A program made the translations under genes and the position numbers. A stretch of DNA of 64,000 bases from an uncultured Ferrimonas sp. (GTDB lineage Bacteria; Pseudomonadota; Gammaproteobacteria; Enterobacterales; Shewanellaceae), in NCBI RefSeq assembly GCF_947489035.1, contig NZ_CANLCI010000016.1:33624-97623 (forward strand), read 5' to 3'. The notes under the pieces were generated by a model that had not been told where the DNA came from, made no database searches, and worked only from the letters and a program-made list of their open reading frames with translations. Below, in pieces: positions 52,193-61,477 of this stretch (the first letter of the stretch is position 1; each line of letters starts with the position of its first letter).

Positions 52193-52738
52193 ATGACCAC
52201 CATCAACTCAACCATAACGGCCGCCTTAGTGGCGCTGCTGTTGCTGCTTAGCGCCAGCGCGGGGGCAACGCTAAACAACAGCAAGTTACCCGCGATCAAA
52301 GCCCTGCAAGTACACAACCCTCACCTGCTCAGCAGCGGCTTGCCGATGCCAGCGCAATTTACCCAACTCGCCGAGGCTGGGGTAACGGTGATCATCAATT
52401 TGATCCCCACAGACAACCCCAACGCCTTAAACAACGAAGCCGAACTGGCGCACGCGGCGGGGCTGAAGTACCACCAGATTGATGTGGATTGGCAAGCCCC
52501 CAGCGCCGCCAATTACGACGCCTTTGCCGCGTTGATGCAGCAACACCAAGACAGCACCATCTTGGTGCACTGTCAGGCGAACTTTCGCGCTTCGGCTTTT
52601 GTTTATCTGTACCAGCTGCAGCAACAGGGCGTAGACGATCTCAGCATCTTGGCCCCTTGGGGGGATCTGCAGCAGCGTTATCAGCAGTACCCGCAGTGGC
52701 GCGAGTTTATCGATTTTATCCGTACACGGACGGAGTAA
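52193..52738 (+). CDS. Secreted tyrosine/dual-specificity phosphatase-like protein
   Basis: 181 residues with a Sec signal (about 25 residues, ends AGA). The fold is that of small DSP/PTP-like phosphatases: LLSSGLPMPAQFTQLAEAGVTVIINLIP matches the N-terminal part and ILVHCQANFRASAF the active-site loop. The Cys is separated from the Arg by four residues and not the canonical five (see findings). The signal places it in the periplasm. Start ATG 52193 has AAGGAA upstream. The 3' end overlaps the convergent LysR gene by 23 bases. Confidence 0.8.
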   Translation: MTTINSTITAALVALLLLLSASAGATLNNSKLPAIKALQVHNPHLLSSGLPMPAQFTQLAEAGVTVIINLIPTDNPNALNNEAELAHAAGLKYHQIDVDWQAPSAANYDAFAALMQQHQDSTILVHCQANFRASAFVYLYQLQQQGVDDLSILAPWGDLQQRYQQYPQWREFIDFIRTRTE

Positions 52739-53621
52739 GGGCTTTTTGCTTGAGCATAAAATCAACGAACGCCTGTGCCACAACCGACAGGTGGTTGCGG
52801 CTGGGATAAACCAGATCGTAGGCACCTAAAAACGGTGGTGTGTCGGCAAACAGGCGCACCACGCGGCCGGATTCAATCATCTCCTGACAGGCGCTTTCAT
52901 CCAACAGCCCGATCCCTTGGCCGTGCAGCACCGCCTGCGTCAGCAGTTCTAGGGTATTCACCAATAAGGTGCTGTTTTGCAGCAACGAGGGGGCCAACTC
53001 CCCCAGTGGCCCATTCCGCATGACGGTGCCATCGGGCAGCCTAAATCGCACCAAACGGTGCTGAGCTAATTCGGCCATGGTGTGCGGCTGGCCATGCAGA
53101 CGCAGATAATCCGCCGAGGCAAAGTAGCTCAGCTGGGCGCTCAACAAGCGGCGCACCACAAAGCGACCATCAAGCGGATTGGGGCCGTTGATCTGAAACG
53201 CCACGTCCACTTGATGCTGGACAATGTCATCGTGCGTGGCACTGCAGCGCAGCTCTATGTTCACTTTCGGGTGCAGCTGAGCAAACTCAAAAATCAGCTC
53301 TTGCACCGGATCCGAGGCGGGCATCGGCAGCAACTGAATACGCAGCTGCCCTTCCAATTCATCCGGTACGGCGGTGATCGCCTCAACCGCCTGTTGCAGC
53401 TGCTGCACAATCGGTTTGGTGCTTTGATAAAAGCGACTGCCGTTTGGGGTAAGACTCAGCCGCCGAGCGTGGCGATAAAACAGCGCCACCCCAAGCTGTT
53501 GCTCTAACTGCTGTAGACGACGGCTTAAATGGGATTTAGGCCGTTCAAGCCGTTGGGCTGCCTGCACCAAGCTGCCGCTTTCGGCGATCAGGTGAAACAC
53601 GCGCAGATCGTTATCGTTCAT
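52716..53621 (-). CDS. LysR-family transcriptional regulator
   Basis: 301 residues. The N-terminal winged helix-turn-helix is DLRVFHLIAESGSLVQAAQRLERPKSHLSRRLQQLEQQLG, and the effector domain follows (about 90-295). It is most like the subgroup of LysR regulators with RPKSHLSRRL in the recognition helix, often next to oxidoreductase genes. Its target is unknown; no clear divergent gene is present except the tiny frame at 53770. ATG 53621 has AGGAGGG just upstream. Confidence 0.9.
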   Translation of the reverse strand: MNDNDLRVFHLIAESGSLVQAAQRLERPKSHLSRRLQQLEQQLGVALFYRHARRLSLTPNGSRFYQSTKPIVQQLQQAVEAITAVPDELEGQLRIQLLPMPASDPVQELIFEFAQLHPKVNIELRCSATHDDIVQHQVDVAFQINGPNPLDGRFVVRRLLSAQLSYFASADYLRLHGQPHTMAELAQHRLVRFRLPDGTVMRNGPLGELAPSLLQNSTLLVNTLELLTQAVLHGQGIGLLDESACQEMIESGRVVRLFADTPPFLGAYDLVYPSRNHLSVVAQAFVDFMLKQKALTPSVYG

Positions 53622-53769
53622 TAACCCTCCTCAGATCAGGCGGGGGACTATAACCGCCTTTCACCCCAACATCGTTGCAAATATTGCAACTCTAAATTGC
53701 AAACAAGCCAGTTTATTGAACGTTAAAAGCCACGTACCCTTGCCACTCTTTCTCGCTAGGAGCGTACTG

Positions 53770-53874
53770 ATGGCGCTGATATTACTGTTTTGGTGGCACA
53801 GCGAAACCGTGCCGATGCAACCGCCAGTGCCGCCAACCACCCCATCGTGGTTTGAACAACACGCTCTGCGTTAA
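53770..53874 (+). CDS. Candidate 34-residue peptide divergent from LysR gene
   Basis: ATG 53770 preceded by AGGAG (53758-53762) with seven bases of spacing. The product starts MALILLFWWHS and continues with a Pro/Thr-rich middle (PMQPPVPPTTPSW), so it has a very short hydrophobic N-terminus. It is divergent from the LysR gene, a position where targets or leader peptides are often found. No family recognised; coding status is uncertain. Confidence 0.4.
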   Translation: MALILLFWWHSETVPMQPPVPPTTPSWFEQHALR

Positions 53875-53951
53875 CCGATTTTTGCCGAGATCCACTGCGG
53901 CGCTCACTGGGCTACTCATCAACCGGCCCAGATTTTTTTTCGATAAAACCA

Positions 53952-53977
53952 AAACGGATGGCCAAGGCCATCCGTTT
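53952..53977 (-). terminator. Terminator after the gate-domain gene
   Basis: 12-bp arms AAACGGATGGCC / GGCCATCCGTTT; the minus strand continues TGGTTTTATCG. Confidence 0.8.
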
Positions 53978-54012
53978 GCGGTGCAAGTTGCATCCGTTGC
54001 TTAGGGTTGTCG

Positions 54013-54975
54013 CTACGCCGCCTCTACTTGGCGGTACAGCCAGCGGTTACGGAACGCCAAACTAAACCAGCGCAACGAATGGCTGATCAGCGCAGTCACC
54101 ACGATGGCAAACACCAGTCGTCCCCAAAATAGGTAGACCAGATCGCCGCCGGTCACGGTCATCAGCAACATGTCTTCAATCACTCCGTGCAGCAGGTTCA
54201 GCAGCAGCACCGCTGAAAACAGATCCTGTTTCGAGATCCGCCCCGCCTTGGCTTCTTGCACCATTAAACCGCCGCCGTAAGCCAAGCCAATGGTGATCCC
54301 CACCATCGCTAAACTGGTGGCTTGTTTGCCAATCCCCATCAATTGCAGCAACGGGCTCAGCAGCTTCGTCAACAGCGCTTCAATCCCCAGCAGGTTGAGG
54401 ATCCGCAGCGCCAGCAGCAACCCAAAGATGATCACCGCGATCAGCGCGAGGTTTTCAATTTGCTGCTGGGCCCACTCCAGCAGATCCGCCGGCGGGGGGG
54501 TGGACTGCCACAACAGCTGCGCGGTTTCTTGGCCGCTGCCGGTAAACTGGTAGTAGTGCATGGTTAGCCACGCCAACAACAAGCCGCCGCCCAAACGGCT
54601 GACTAAAATGGCCGCCCAGCTCATCCCCGCTTGGCGTGCAATCGCCCCTTCAATCGGCAAGCCGTGCGCCACTAAGCTCAGTACAAAAAGGGTGGTCATC
54701 TGCGCCACATTCAGTGACACATCAGCCGACACCAGCACCACCATGCCGCCATACATGTTGGTTAACAGCGTTGTTGCCCACACCAACCCCATTTCACCGG
54801 GCAAACCAATGCTGCCCATTAACGGTGATAACGCCTGCGCCAGCAGTTCAATCGCACCGCATTCTTGGGCGATTTTGATCAGAATTAGGATCGGGATCAT
54901 GACCCGAAACAGGTTGCGGCAAACTTGGCCGACATCAATGAACAGTTGTTTGAAAAATAGGGCTAGCGCGGCCAC
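54013..54975 (-). CDS. Nucleoside-recognition (gate) domain membrane protein
   Basis: 320 residues from GTG 54975, which has GGAG five bases upstream. An in-frame ATG at 55095 would start inside the AT-rich divergent promoter region. Eight or more membrane helices form two gate-type domains, each with the conserved Asn/Gly pattern (TTLLTNMYGGMVVLVSADVSL and LAYGGGLMVQEAKAGRIS). Such proteins are thought to move nucleosides or related solutes. Divergent from an Lrp/AsnC regulator that may control it. Confidence 0.8.
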   Translation of the reverse strand: MAALALFFKQLFIDVGQVCRNLFRVMIPILILIKIAQECGAIELLAQALSPLMGSIGLPGEMGLVWATTLLTNMYGGMVVLVSADVSLNVAQMTTLFVLSLVAHGLPIEGAIARQAGMSWAAILVSRLGGGLLLAWLTMHYYQFTGSGQETAQLLWQSTPPPADLLEWAQQQIENLALIAVIIFGLLLALRILNLLGIEALLTKLLSPLLQLMGIGKQATSLAMVGITIGLAYGGGLMVQEAKAGRISKQDLFSAVLLLNLLHGVIEDMLLMTVTGGDLVYLFWGRLVFAIVVTALISHSLRWFSLAFRNRWLYRQVEAA

Positions 54976-55129
54976 GGGGGCTCCAAAATAAAGCTGAATA
55001 CAGGGGGATAAAAGACAGACAAATAGTAGAGAAGCGCCAAGAAATTTAAATCGCAAAAACAGCAATAATGACGAAATAAATTTTGTATATTTCACCTGTA
55101 GTTAATTTTATTAAGTTTTGAGGCCAGTA

Positions 55130-55594
55130 ATGGAATTAGATCGAATCGACCGACGCATTTTAATAAAACTGCAACACAACAATCGCATGACCAATGCCGA
55201 TTTGGCCGCCGAGGTCGGGCTGTCTCCACCGGCTTGTTTGAAACGGGTAAAGCGGTTGCGCGACGAAGGGGTGATCATTGGCGATAAATCGTTGCTGAAC
55301 CCAGAACTGATCGGCAATAAGTTAACGCTGATTGTGTCGGTCGAGATGGACCGCGATCGCGGCGAGATTTATCAGCAGTTTCGTAAGTCGATCATGAACA
55401 CCCCGGAAGTAACCCAGTGCTACCAGATCTCCGGCTCCTACGACTTTATGTTGGTGATCTGCGTGGCCGACATTCAAACCTACGAAAATTTTGTTGAGCG
55501 AGTACTTCGCAGTGATTTCAACATCCGTAAATTCCACACGGCGGTGTGCATGCGGACAGTAAAGTTTTCCACCGAATACCACTTCAGCGAGTAA
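55130..55594 (+). CDS. Lrp/AsnC-family transcriptional regulator
   Basis: 154 residues. The helix-turn-helix domain is DRIDRRILIKLQHNNRMTNADLAAEVGLSPPACLKRVKRLRDEGVI (residues 3-50), and the C-terminal RAM ligand-binding domain contains YQISGSYDFMLVICVADIQTYENFV. It is smaller than global Lrp and is the amino-acid-sensing type. Start ATG 55130 is chosen to match the family. Divergent from the gate-domain membrane protein, the likely target. Confidence 0.9.
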   Translation: MELDRIDRRILIKLQHNNRMTNADLAAEVGLSPPACLKRVKRLRDEGVIIGDKSLLNPELIGNKLTLIVSVEMDRDRGEIYQQFRKSIMNTPEVTQCYQISGSYDFMLVICVADIQTYENFVERVLRSDFNIRKFHTAVCMRTVKFSTEYHFSE

Positions 55595-55678
55595 CGCCTT
55601 TTGCGCCAATTTTGGCGCTGGCAAGCCAGTTAACCATCACATATGATTGAAGTTATCAATTTCAATTCAGCCCAAAAT

Positions 55679-57163
55679 ATGATGACCGATCGTTACGTTC
55701 TTGCCCTAGACCAAGGCACCACTTCCAGCCGCGCGGTGCTGTTTGATCAGCAAGGACAAGTGGTTGGCAGCGCCCAAAAAGAGTTTACCCAACACTACCC
55801 CCACAGTGGCTGGGTTGAACACGACGCCATGGAGATCTGGGCGGGGCAACGCGCGGTCATGACCGAAGTGCTGGCACGCTGCCACGTAAAGCACAATCAG
55901 GTGGCGGCGATTGGCATCACCAACCAGCGCGAAACCACGGTGATTTGGGATGCCGTCAGCGGTGAACCAATCCACAACGCCATTGTGTGGCAGTGCCGCC
56001 GCACCACCGAACAATGCCAGCAGCTGAAAGCCCAAGGGCTGGAAGAACACGTGCGCCACACCACCGGCTTGGTGATCGATCCCTATTTTTCCGCCACCAA
56101 AATTGCCTGGCTGCTGGACAACGTTGATGGCGCCCGTGAACGCGCCGAACGGGGCGAACTGCGCTTTGGCACCATCGACAGCTGGCTGCTGTGGAACCTG
56201 ACCGAAGGCAAGGTGCACGCCACCGATCACAGCAACGCCGCCCGCACCATGCTGTACGACATCCACAACCACTGTTGGGACATCAAACTGCTGGAAGCGT
56301 TAGACATTCCGCTCAGTTTGCTGCCGCAGGTAAAACCCAGCCAATCGTTGTTTGGCCACGCCCAATTGGGGCCAACCACGGTGCCCGTGGCGGGCATGGC
56401 CGGCGATCAACAGGCGGCGCTGTTTGGCCAGCAATGTGTGGCGCCGGGCATGGCCAAAAACACCTACGGCACCGGCTGCTTTTTGTTGATGCACACCGGC
56501 ACCAAACCGGTGCTCTCAAGCCACGGCTTAATCACAACCCTAGCCTGCAGCACTGACGATGAGATCCCCTACGCCTTGGAAGGTTCGGTGTTTATGGGCG
56601 GTGCCTGTGTGCAGTGGTTGCGAGATGAATTGGGCTTGGTGCGCCACGCCAGCGAGACCCAAGCAATGGCGCAAGCGGTAAGCGATAACGGCGGCACCTA
56701 CTTAGTGCCCGCCTTTACCGGCTTGGGCGCCCCTTACTGGGATCCCGACGCCCGCGGCGTGTTGGTTGGCTTAACCCGTGGCAGCAACCGCAACCACATT
56801 GCCCGCGCTGCACTCGAAGCCATTGCCTACCAAACCGACGATCTGCTGCAAGCGATGCAGCAAGACGCCGAGCTCACCCTCACCGAACTGCGAGTGGACG
56901 GCGGTGCGGTCGCCAACGATTTCCTGATGCAGTTTCAAGCCGACATCAGCGCCACTGCGGTCACCCGGCCCAGCAACAACGAAACCACCGCCGCTGGCGC
57001 CGCCTATCTGGCCGGATTGCAGGTGGGATTCTGGCCAGATCGCCGTGCCTTGCAATCGCTCAACCCAGCAGAACGCCAGTTTCAGCCGCAAATGGCGCAA
57101 TCGCAACGGCAGCAACTGCAACAAGGCTGGCAACAGGCATTGGCCCAGTGCCGCTTAAAATAG
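55679..57163 (+). CDS. glpK: Glycerol kinase
   Basis: About 494 residues. Phosphorylates glycerol to glycerol-3-phosphate. The FGGY-family landmarks are [40 protein letters not shown], the phosphate-binding [10 protein letters not shown] and the FGGY C-terminal signature region [27 protein letters not shown]. The start could be ATG 55679, the adjacent ATG 55682, or an in-frame ATG at 55643; homology favours the 55679/55682 pair. No glpF or glpD is beside it. Confidence 0.93.
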   Translation: MMTDRYVLALDQGTTSSRAVLFDQQGQVVGSAQKEFTQHYPHSGWVEHDAMEIWAGQRAVMTEVLARCHVKHNQVAAIGITNQRETTVIWDAVSGEPIHNAIVWQCRRTTEQCQQLKAQGLEEHVRHTTGLVIDPYFSATKIAWLLDNVDGARERAERGELRFGTIDSWLLWNLTEGKVHATDHSNAARTMLYDIHNHCWDIKLLEALDIPLSLLPQVKPSQSLFGHAQLGPTTVPVAGMAGDQQAALFGQQCVAPGMAKNTYGTGCFLLMHTGTKPVLSSHGLITTLACSTDDEIPYALEGSVFMGGACVQWLRDELGLVRHASETQAMAQAVSDNGGTYLVPAFTGLGAPYWDPDARGVLVGLTRGSNRNHIARAALEAIAYQTDDLLQAMQQDAELTLTELRVDGGAVANDFLMQFQADISATAVTRPSNNETTAAGAAYLAGLQVGFWPDRRALQSLNPAERQFQPQMAQSQRQQLQQGWQQALAQCRLK

Positions 57164-57412
57164 ATGCGCGAAAATTGAACCGCCTCGCAAACCCAAAATC
57201 TGGGGCGCGCTAGGCTAGTACTCAGGTTGATGTGGACGCCCTCGCTACGGCGTTTTGGGCGATAAAATCAGGGAAAGTAAACCGCCATAATCAAGCGACG
57301 TTATCAGGATGCTGCGTTGGTCACAGGCTGACCGTCTAAACTTGACGCTGGATCAACAGACTCTTAATTTCAGCCGGTTAGGTGAATTCTCAGATATTAG
57401 GGTGGGTCATTA

Positions 57413-58768
57413 GTGGCACAACAGAACGGTTTGACCAGCGCCATTGCGCGGTTGCAGTTGCGGCTACAGCAACTGGCTCACACGCGCCCGCCTAGCCGCT
57501 GCATGCAACTGCTGGAATCAGTCGAGGCACCGCCGCTGTTGGCGTGGCTGGCCAGCCAACAGCAATACCCCAAGATCTACTGGCGCGGCCGCCGCGATGG
57601 CGAGCAGATTGCGGCCATTGGCGCCGCCCAAGATCATCACCTGCAACAGATGCCCGATGGCGAGCAGCTGGATCAGCTGTACGCCAGTTACCTGCGCTCC
57701 GATCCCGACAAACTGCTGCGGCTGTATGGCGGCGTGGCCTTCGATCCAGACCAGCCCGCTTGGCAACACTTTGGCCAAGCTCGCTTTGTCTTGCCGCGCT
57801 TAGAGATCCGCCAACAGGGCGAACAAGGGCAGCTGCTGCTGACCCTAACCGCCGAAGATTGGGACGACCAATTTGCGGCCGCCAAGCTGGCACTGGCACA
57901 GATCGCCCCGATTAAGCCGTTGCCGCCGTTGGCTCCGGCCCATGTGCTCAGCCAAACCCAGCACCCCAATCGCAGCCGTTGGCAAGATCTGATCGAGCAG
58001 GTCACCAACCCCAATTTTGTTGCCGACACCCCCAAAGTGGTGCTGGCACGGGAAACCCAACTGCACAGCAATACCCTGCCCAATCCGTGGACGGTCTTGC
58101 ACAGCTGGGGGTTACTGAATCCCAGCAGCTATCAGTACGGGTTTCAATTTACCTCGGAACACAGCTTCATCAGCTGCTCGCCCGAGCGCCTGTATCACCG
58201 CCATGGCCGAGAACTGTCGACCGAAGCGTTGGCAGGCACCACCACCCGTGGCTTTACCGATGCCGAAGACGATGCCTTGGCCGATGCGCTGCTGCAAGAC
58301 GGCAAGAACAGCCACGAAAATCAGCTGGTGCGTGAACACATTGAGCAGCAACTGCTGCCACTGTCGGAATACGTTGGCGCCGAAGAAAGCCCAACCGTAT
58401 TGAAGCTCAACCACATTCAACACCTGCATCGCGACATTCGGGCAGAGCTAAAAGCCGGCGTAAACGACCTGCAATTGCTGCAAGCGTTGCACCCAACCCC
58501 TGCAGTGGGCGGCTTACCACGGGCAGCGGCGATGAACTTTATCCGTCAACGGGAAGGGTTTGAGCGCGGCTGGTATGCCGGGGCTTGTGGCTTTTTAGGC
58601 GCCAACGAAAGTGAATTTTCGGTGGCGATCCGCAGCGCCCGTTTTCAGCCTGGGCAGGTCACTCTGTTTGCCGGTGCGGGCATTGTGTCGGGATCGGTTG
58701 CCGCCGATGAATGGCAAGAACTGAATAATAAATTAACCACCGTACTGGGGATCCTCAACGGACTATGA
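57413..58768 (+). CDS. menF: Isochorismate synthase, menaquinone pathway
   Basis: 451 residues of the chorismate-binding fold. Converts chorismate to isochorismate, entry to menaquinone synthesis. The GTG start is at 57413. Motifs include STEALAGTTTRG, HENQLVREHIEQQL, HPTPAVGGLPRAAA with the general acid/base region, and the C-terminal GAGIVSGSVAADEWQELNNK. The menD neighbour downstream and the operon support MenF over EntC. The stop overlaps the menD ATG (ATGA). Confidence 0.93.
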   Translation: MAQQNGLTSAIARLQLRLQQLAHTRPPSRCMQLLESVEAPPLLAWLASQQQYPKIYWRGRRDGEQIAAIGAAQDHHLQQMPDGEQLDQLYASYLRSDPDKLLRLYGGVAFDPDQPAWQHFGQARFVLPRLEIRQQGEQGQLLLTLTAEDWDDQFAAAKLALAQIAPIKPLPPLAPAHVLSQTQHPNRSRWQDLIEQVTNPNFVADTPKVVLARETQLHSNTLPNPWTVLHSWGLLNPSSYQYGFQFTSEHSFISCSPERLYHRHGRELSTEALAGTTTRGFTDAEDDALADALLQDGKNSHENQLVREHIEQQLLPLSEYVGAEESPTVLKLNHIQHLHRDIRAELKAGVNDLQLLQALHPTPAVGGLPRAAAMNFIRQREGFERGWYAGACGFLGANESEFSVAIRSARFQPGQVTLFAGAGIVSGSVAADEWQELNNKLTTVLGILNGL

Positions 58769-60462
58769 CCCACAGCGCCGATCTGAACCTGCTGTGGGCG
58801 GAACTGATTGTGACCGAGCTGCACCGCCTTGGTGTCCGCCACATCTGTCTCGCCCCTGGCTCTCGCTCAACCCCGCTTACCATGGCAGCGGCGGCCCACC
58901 CAACCCTGTGTCGCCACACGCATTTCGACGAACGCGGCTTGGCCTTCATGGCGCTGGGGCTGGCAAAATCCAGCCATGCGCCGGTGGCGATCATCACCAC
59001 CTCCGGCACGGCCGTTGCCAACCTCTACCCCGCCATCGTCGAGGCCGCGCAAACCAACATACCGCTGGTGATCCTCAGTGGCGATCGCCCACCCGAGCTG
59101 ATTGATTGCGGCGCCAACCAAGCCATTGTGCAACCGGCCATCTTTGCCGATTACGCCAGACGCTTGGATCTGCCTGCCGCCGATCTGAACCTGCCCCCGC
59201 AGGCGCTGTTGGCGCAGCTGGATCACGCCATGGCGGATCTGCAGCAACCGCTGCACATCAACTGCATGTTCCGCGAGCCGCTGTACCCCGATGGCAGCCG
59301 CAGTGATTTCAGTGACTACCTCGCGCCGATAGCCCAGTGGCAGCAAGATGAGCAACCGTGGCAACACCTGCCCGCGTTGCAGCAACACGCCTTACCAACC
59401 CCGGCACAGCTGCAGCACTTGGCCCAAGGCAAAGGGGTGATTGTGGTGGGCACCTTGGGCCCAGAACAGCAGCCACAACAGTTACTGCAACTGGCCAAAC
59501 AACTCGGCTGGCCGATATTGGTTGACGCCCAATCGCAGCTGCGCCAGCACCCCGATGTGATCAACCACATCGATCAGCTGTTCCATCTGCCCAATGCCAA
59601 GCGGATCTTGGCGCAAGCCGATACCCTGCTGTGGTTTGGCAGTCGCTTGCTCTCCAAACGGTTACTGCAATTTATCGATCAACAGCCGTGGCGCACCTTG
59701 TGGCACTGCCTGCCGCAGCGGCGCAATCTGGATCCAAGCCACCTGCGGAAAACCAGCTTCTGTGGTGACATCAGCGCCTTTGCCAGCCTGCCCTGGCCAA
59801 GCTCAGCACAGGCGGATTGGGCTGCTGCCCTTTACCCGTTAAATCAGCAATTAGAGCAACACTTTAGCCAGCACCAACAGGGGCGCTTAACCGAGATGGC
59901 GGTGGTACGCAGCCTCTCGTGCTATGCCGATCAACGCCACAATCTGTTCATTGGTAACAGCCTGCCAATCCGCTTGTTTGATCTGCTCGCCGCCGTTAAA
60001 AACGAGGCCGCAACGGTGTTCACCAACCGCGGAGCCTCCGGCATCGATGGCCTGATCGCCAGCTGTTGTGGGATCAGCCGTGGCAACGGTAAGCCAACCA
60101 TCATGCTGATTGGCGACATCTCTGCACTGCACGATCTCAACTCCTTGGCGTTGGCTCGCCACAGCAGCCAACCGCTGCTGATCATCGCACTCAATAACGA
60201 CGGCGGCAGCATCTTTAATATGCTGCCGGTGGCGGATGAACAGCTAAAACAGGATTACTACCGTCTTGGCCACGGCCTCAATTTTGCCCACGCAGCCAAG
60301 CAGTTTGAACTAGGCTACCAGCAACCCCAAAGCCTGACTGAGTTTACCGAACAGATGCACAACGCCATCAACGGCACCGGCGCAACCTTGATTGAAGTTG
60401 TGGTGCCAGCGGATGAATCCGCCCAGATGATCAAAGCTTGCGCGGCGCAGCTTCGTGGCTAA
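58765..60462 (+). CDS. menD: MenD: SEPHCHC synthase (2-succinyl-5-enolpyruvyl-6-hydroxy-3-cyclohexene-1-carboxylate synthase)
   Basis: 565-residue thiamine-diphosphate enzyme that joins 2-oxoglutarate-derived succinic semialdehyde to isochorismate. Landmarks: the catalytic Glu region FDERGLAFMALGLAKSS, TTSGTAVANLYPAIVEA, and the ThDP-binding GDISALHDLNSL...NNDGGSIFNML. It overlaps menF by four bases and menH by eight, so the operon is tightly coupled. Length matches the family. Confidence 0.95.
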   Translation: MTHSADLNLLWAELIVTELHRLGVRHICLAPGSRSTPLTMAAAAHPTLCRHTHFDERGLAFMALGLAKSSHAPVAIITTSGTAVANLYPAIVEAAQTNIPLVILSGDRPPELIDCGANQAIVQPAIFADYARRLDLPAADLNLPPQALLAQLDHAMADLQQPLHINCMFREPLYPDGSRSDFSDYLAPIAQWQQDEQPWQHLPALQQHALPTPAQLQHLAQGKGVIVVGTLGPEQQPQQLLQLAKQLGWPILVDAQSQLRQHPDVINHIDQLFHLPNAKRILAQADTLLWFGSRLLSKRLLQFIDQQPWRTLWHCLPQRRNLDPSHLRKTSFCGDISAFASLPWPSSAQADWAAALYPLNQQLEQHFSQHQQGRLTEMAVVRSLSCYADQRHNLFIGNSLPIRLFDLLAAVKNEAATVFTNRGASGIDGLIASCCGISRGNGKPTIMLIGDISALHDLNSLALARHSSQPLLIIALNNDGGSIFNMLPVADEQLKQDYYRLGHGLNFAHAAKQFELGYQQPQSLTEFTEQMHNAINGTGATLIEVVVPADESAQMIKACAAQLRG

Positions 60463-61213
60463 GCGACTGCATTGTCGCCGCTGGGGCGACCAAACCAAGC
60501 CAACCTTGGTGCTGCTGCACGGTTTCATGGGCAGCAGCTTAGAGTGGATCCCCTTTGCTGAGCCATTGGGCAAGCGTTGTTATTGCCACGCCTTCGATCT
60601 GCCCGGCCACGGCCAAAGCAGCCAGGTTCAGGTGGAAACCAGCCCCGCCTTTGAGGAAGTGGTCGATCTGCTTCTTGCTCAGATCCCAGCGGGTTCCTTT
60701 CACCTATTTGGTTACTCTCTGGGTGGGCGCATTGCCCTGCACATTGCCCAACGCTGCCCCGAACGATTGTTAAGCCTAACCTTGGAATCCGCCAATCGCG
60801 GCATCCTCACCGAAGCGGGCAAAAAGGTGCGACTGCAAGATGATCAGCAATGGCAACAGCTGATGGCCACGCAAGGAATGGCGGCGTTTCTGCAGCAATG
60901 GTATCAACAGCCGGTGTTTGCCGACATGAGCAACGAACGCCGCCAAAGCATGATCATCCAACGCCAAGGCAACAGCCCCAGTGCCTTAGCCGCCATGTTT
61001 TTAGGCACCAGTATGGGCCATCAACAAGATATGGCGCAGCTTGCCGTACCCACCCTGTTGATGACCGGTGATCGCGACAGCAAATACACCCAGATGGCGC
61101 AGCAGTGGCCCAGCGATAAGTTGCAGCACCGGCTTATCGAACACGCGGGCCATAACATCCACGCCCACCAGCCGGGGGAGTTTCTTGCTACACTGCTGAG
61201 CCAACTTACTTGA
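60455..61213 (+). CDS. menH: MenH: SHCHC synthase (alpha/beta hydrolase)
   Basis: 252 residues. Eliminates pyruvate from the MenD product to give 2-succinyl-6-hydroxy-2,4-cyclohexadiene-1-carboxylate. The GTG start at 60455 overlaps menD. The alpha/beta hydrolase fold shows LLHGFMGSSLEW, the nucleophile Ser in FGYSLGGRIAL, and the late His in EHAGHNIHAHQP. Identity relies on context plus these motifs. Confidence 0.92.
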   Translation: MAKRLHCRRWGDQTKPTLVLLHGFMGSSLEWIPFAEPLGKRCYCHAFDLPGHGQSSQVQVETSPAFEEVVDLLLAQIPAGSFHLFGYSLGGRIALHIAQRCPERLLSLTLESANRGILTEAGKKVRLQDDQQWQQLMATQGMAAFLQQWYQQPVFADMSNERRQSMIIQRQGNSPSALAAMFLGTSMGHQQDMAQLAVPTLLMTGDRDSKYTQMAQQWPSDKLQHRLIEHAGHNIHAHQPGEFLATLLSQLT

Positions 61214-61225
61214 ACAGCAGCAGCC

Positions 61226-61477
61226 ATGAGCGAGATCGAACTCAGTCGCCAACAAAAACAACAGATTGCCACCGAGCTACAACGCTATTGTGAGCGTGAA
61301 TTTGAACTCGATATCGGTCAGTTTGAGGCGGAATTTCTCCTCGATTTTATGGTGAAATTGGTGGGGCCCGAGATCTACAATCGCGCCCTAACCGATGCCG
61401 CCGCTACGATGGAAAATCGGCTGAATGATCTGCGCGACGATCTGTATCAAATCGAGCAGCCGAGCCAGCTGCGATGA
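61226..61477 (+). CDS. DUF2164 family protein in the men operon
   Basis: 83 residues of the DUF2164 family as I recall it (ELSRQQKQQIATELQRYCEREFELDIGQFEAEFLLDF), predominantly helical and acidic, with no membrane segment. It is inserted between menH (12 bases away) and menC (four-base overlap), so it is translated with the menaquinone enzymes. No role in the pathway is known. It could be a passenger or an accessory factor. Confidence 0.85.
   Translation: MSEIELSRQQKQQIATELQRYCEREFELDIGQFEAEFLLDFMVKLVGPEIYNRALTDAAATMENRLNDLRDDLYQIEQPSQLR

Noticed and set aside
55604..55625. Short palindrome GCGCCAA-TT-TTGGCGC after the Lrp-type gene
   Set aside because: No T run follows and the stem is only seven base pairs; not strong enough to call as a terminator or operator.
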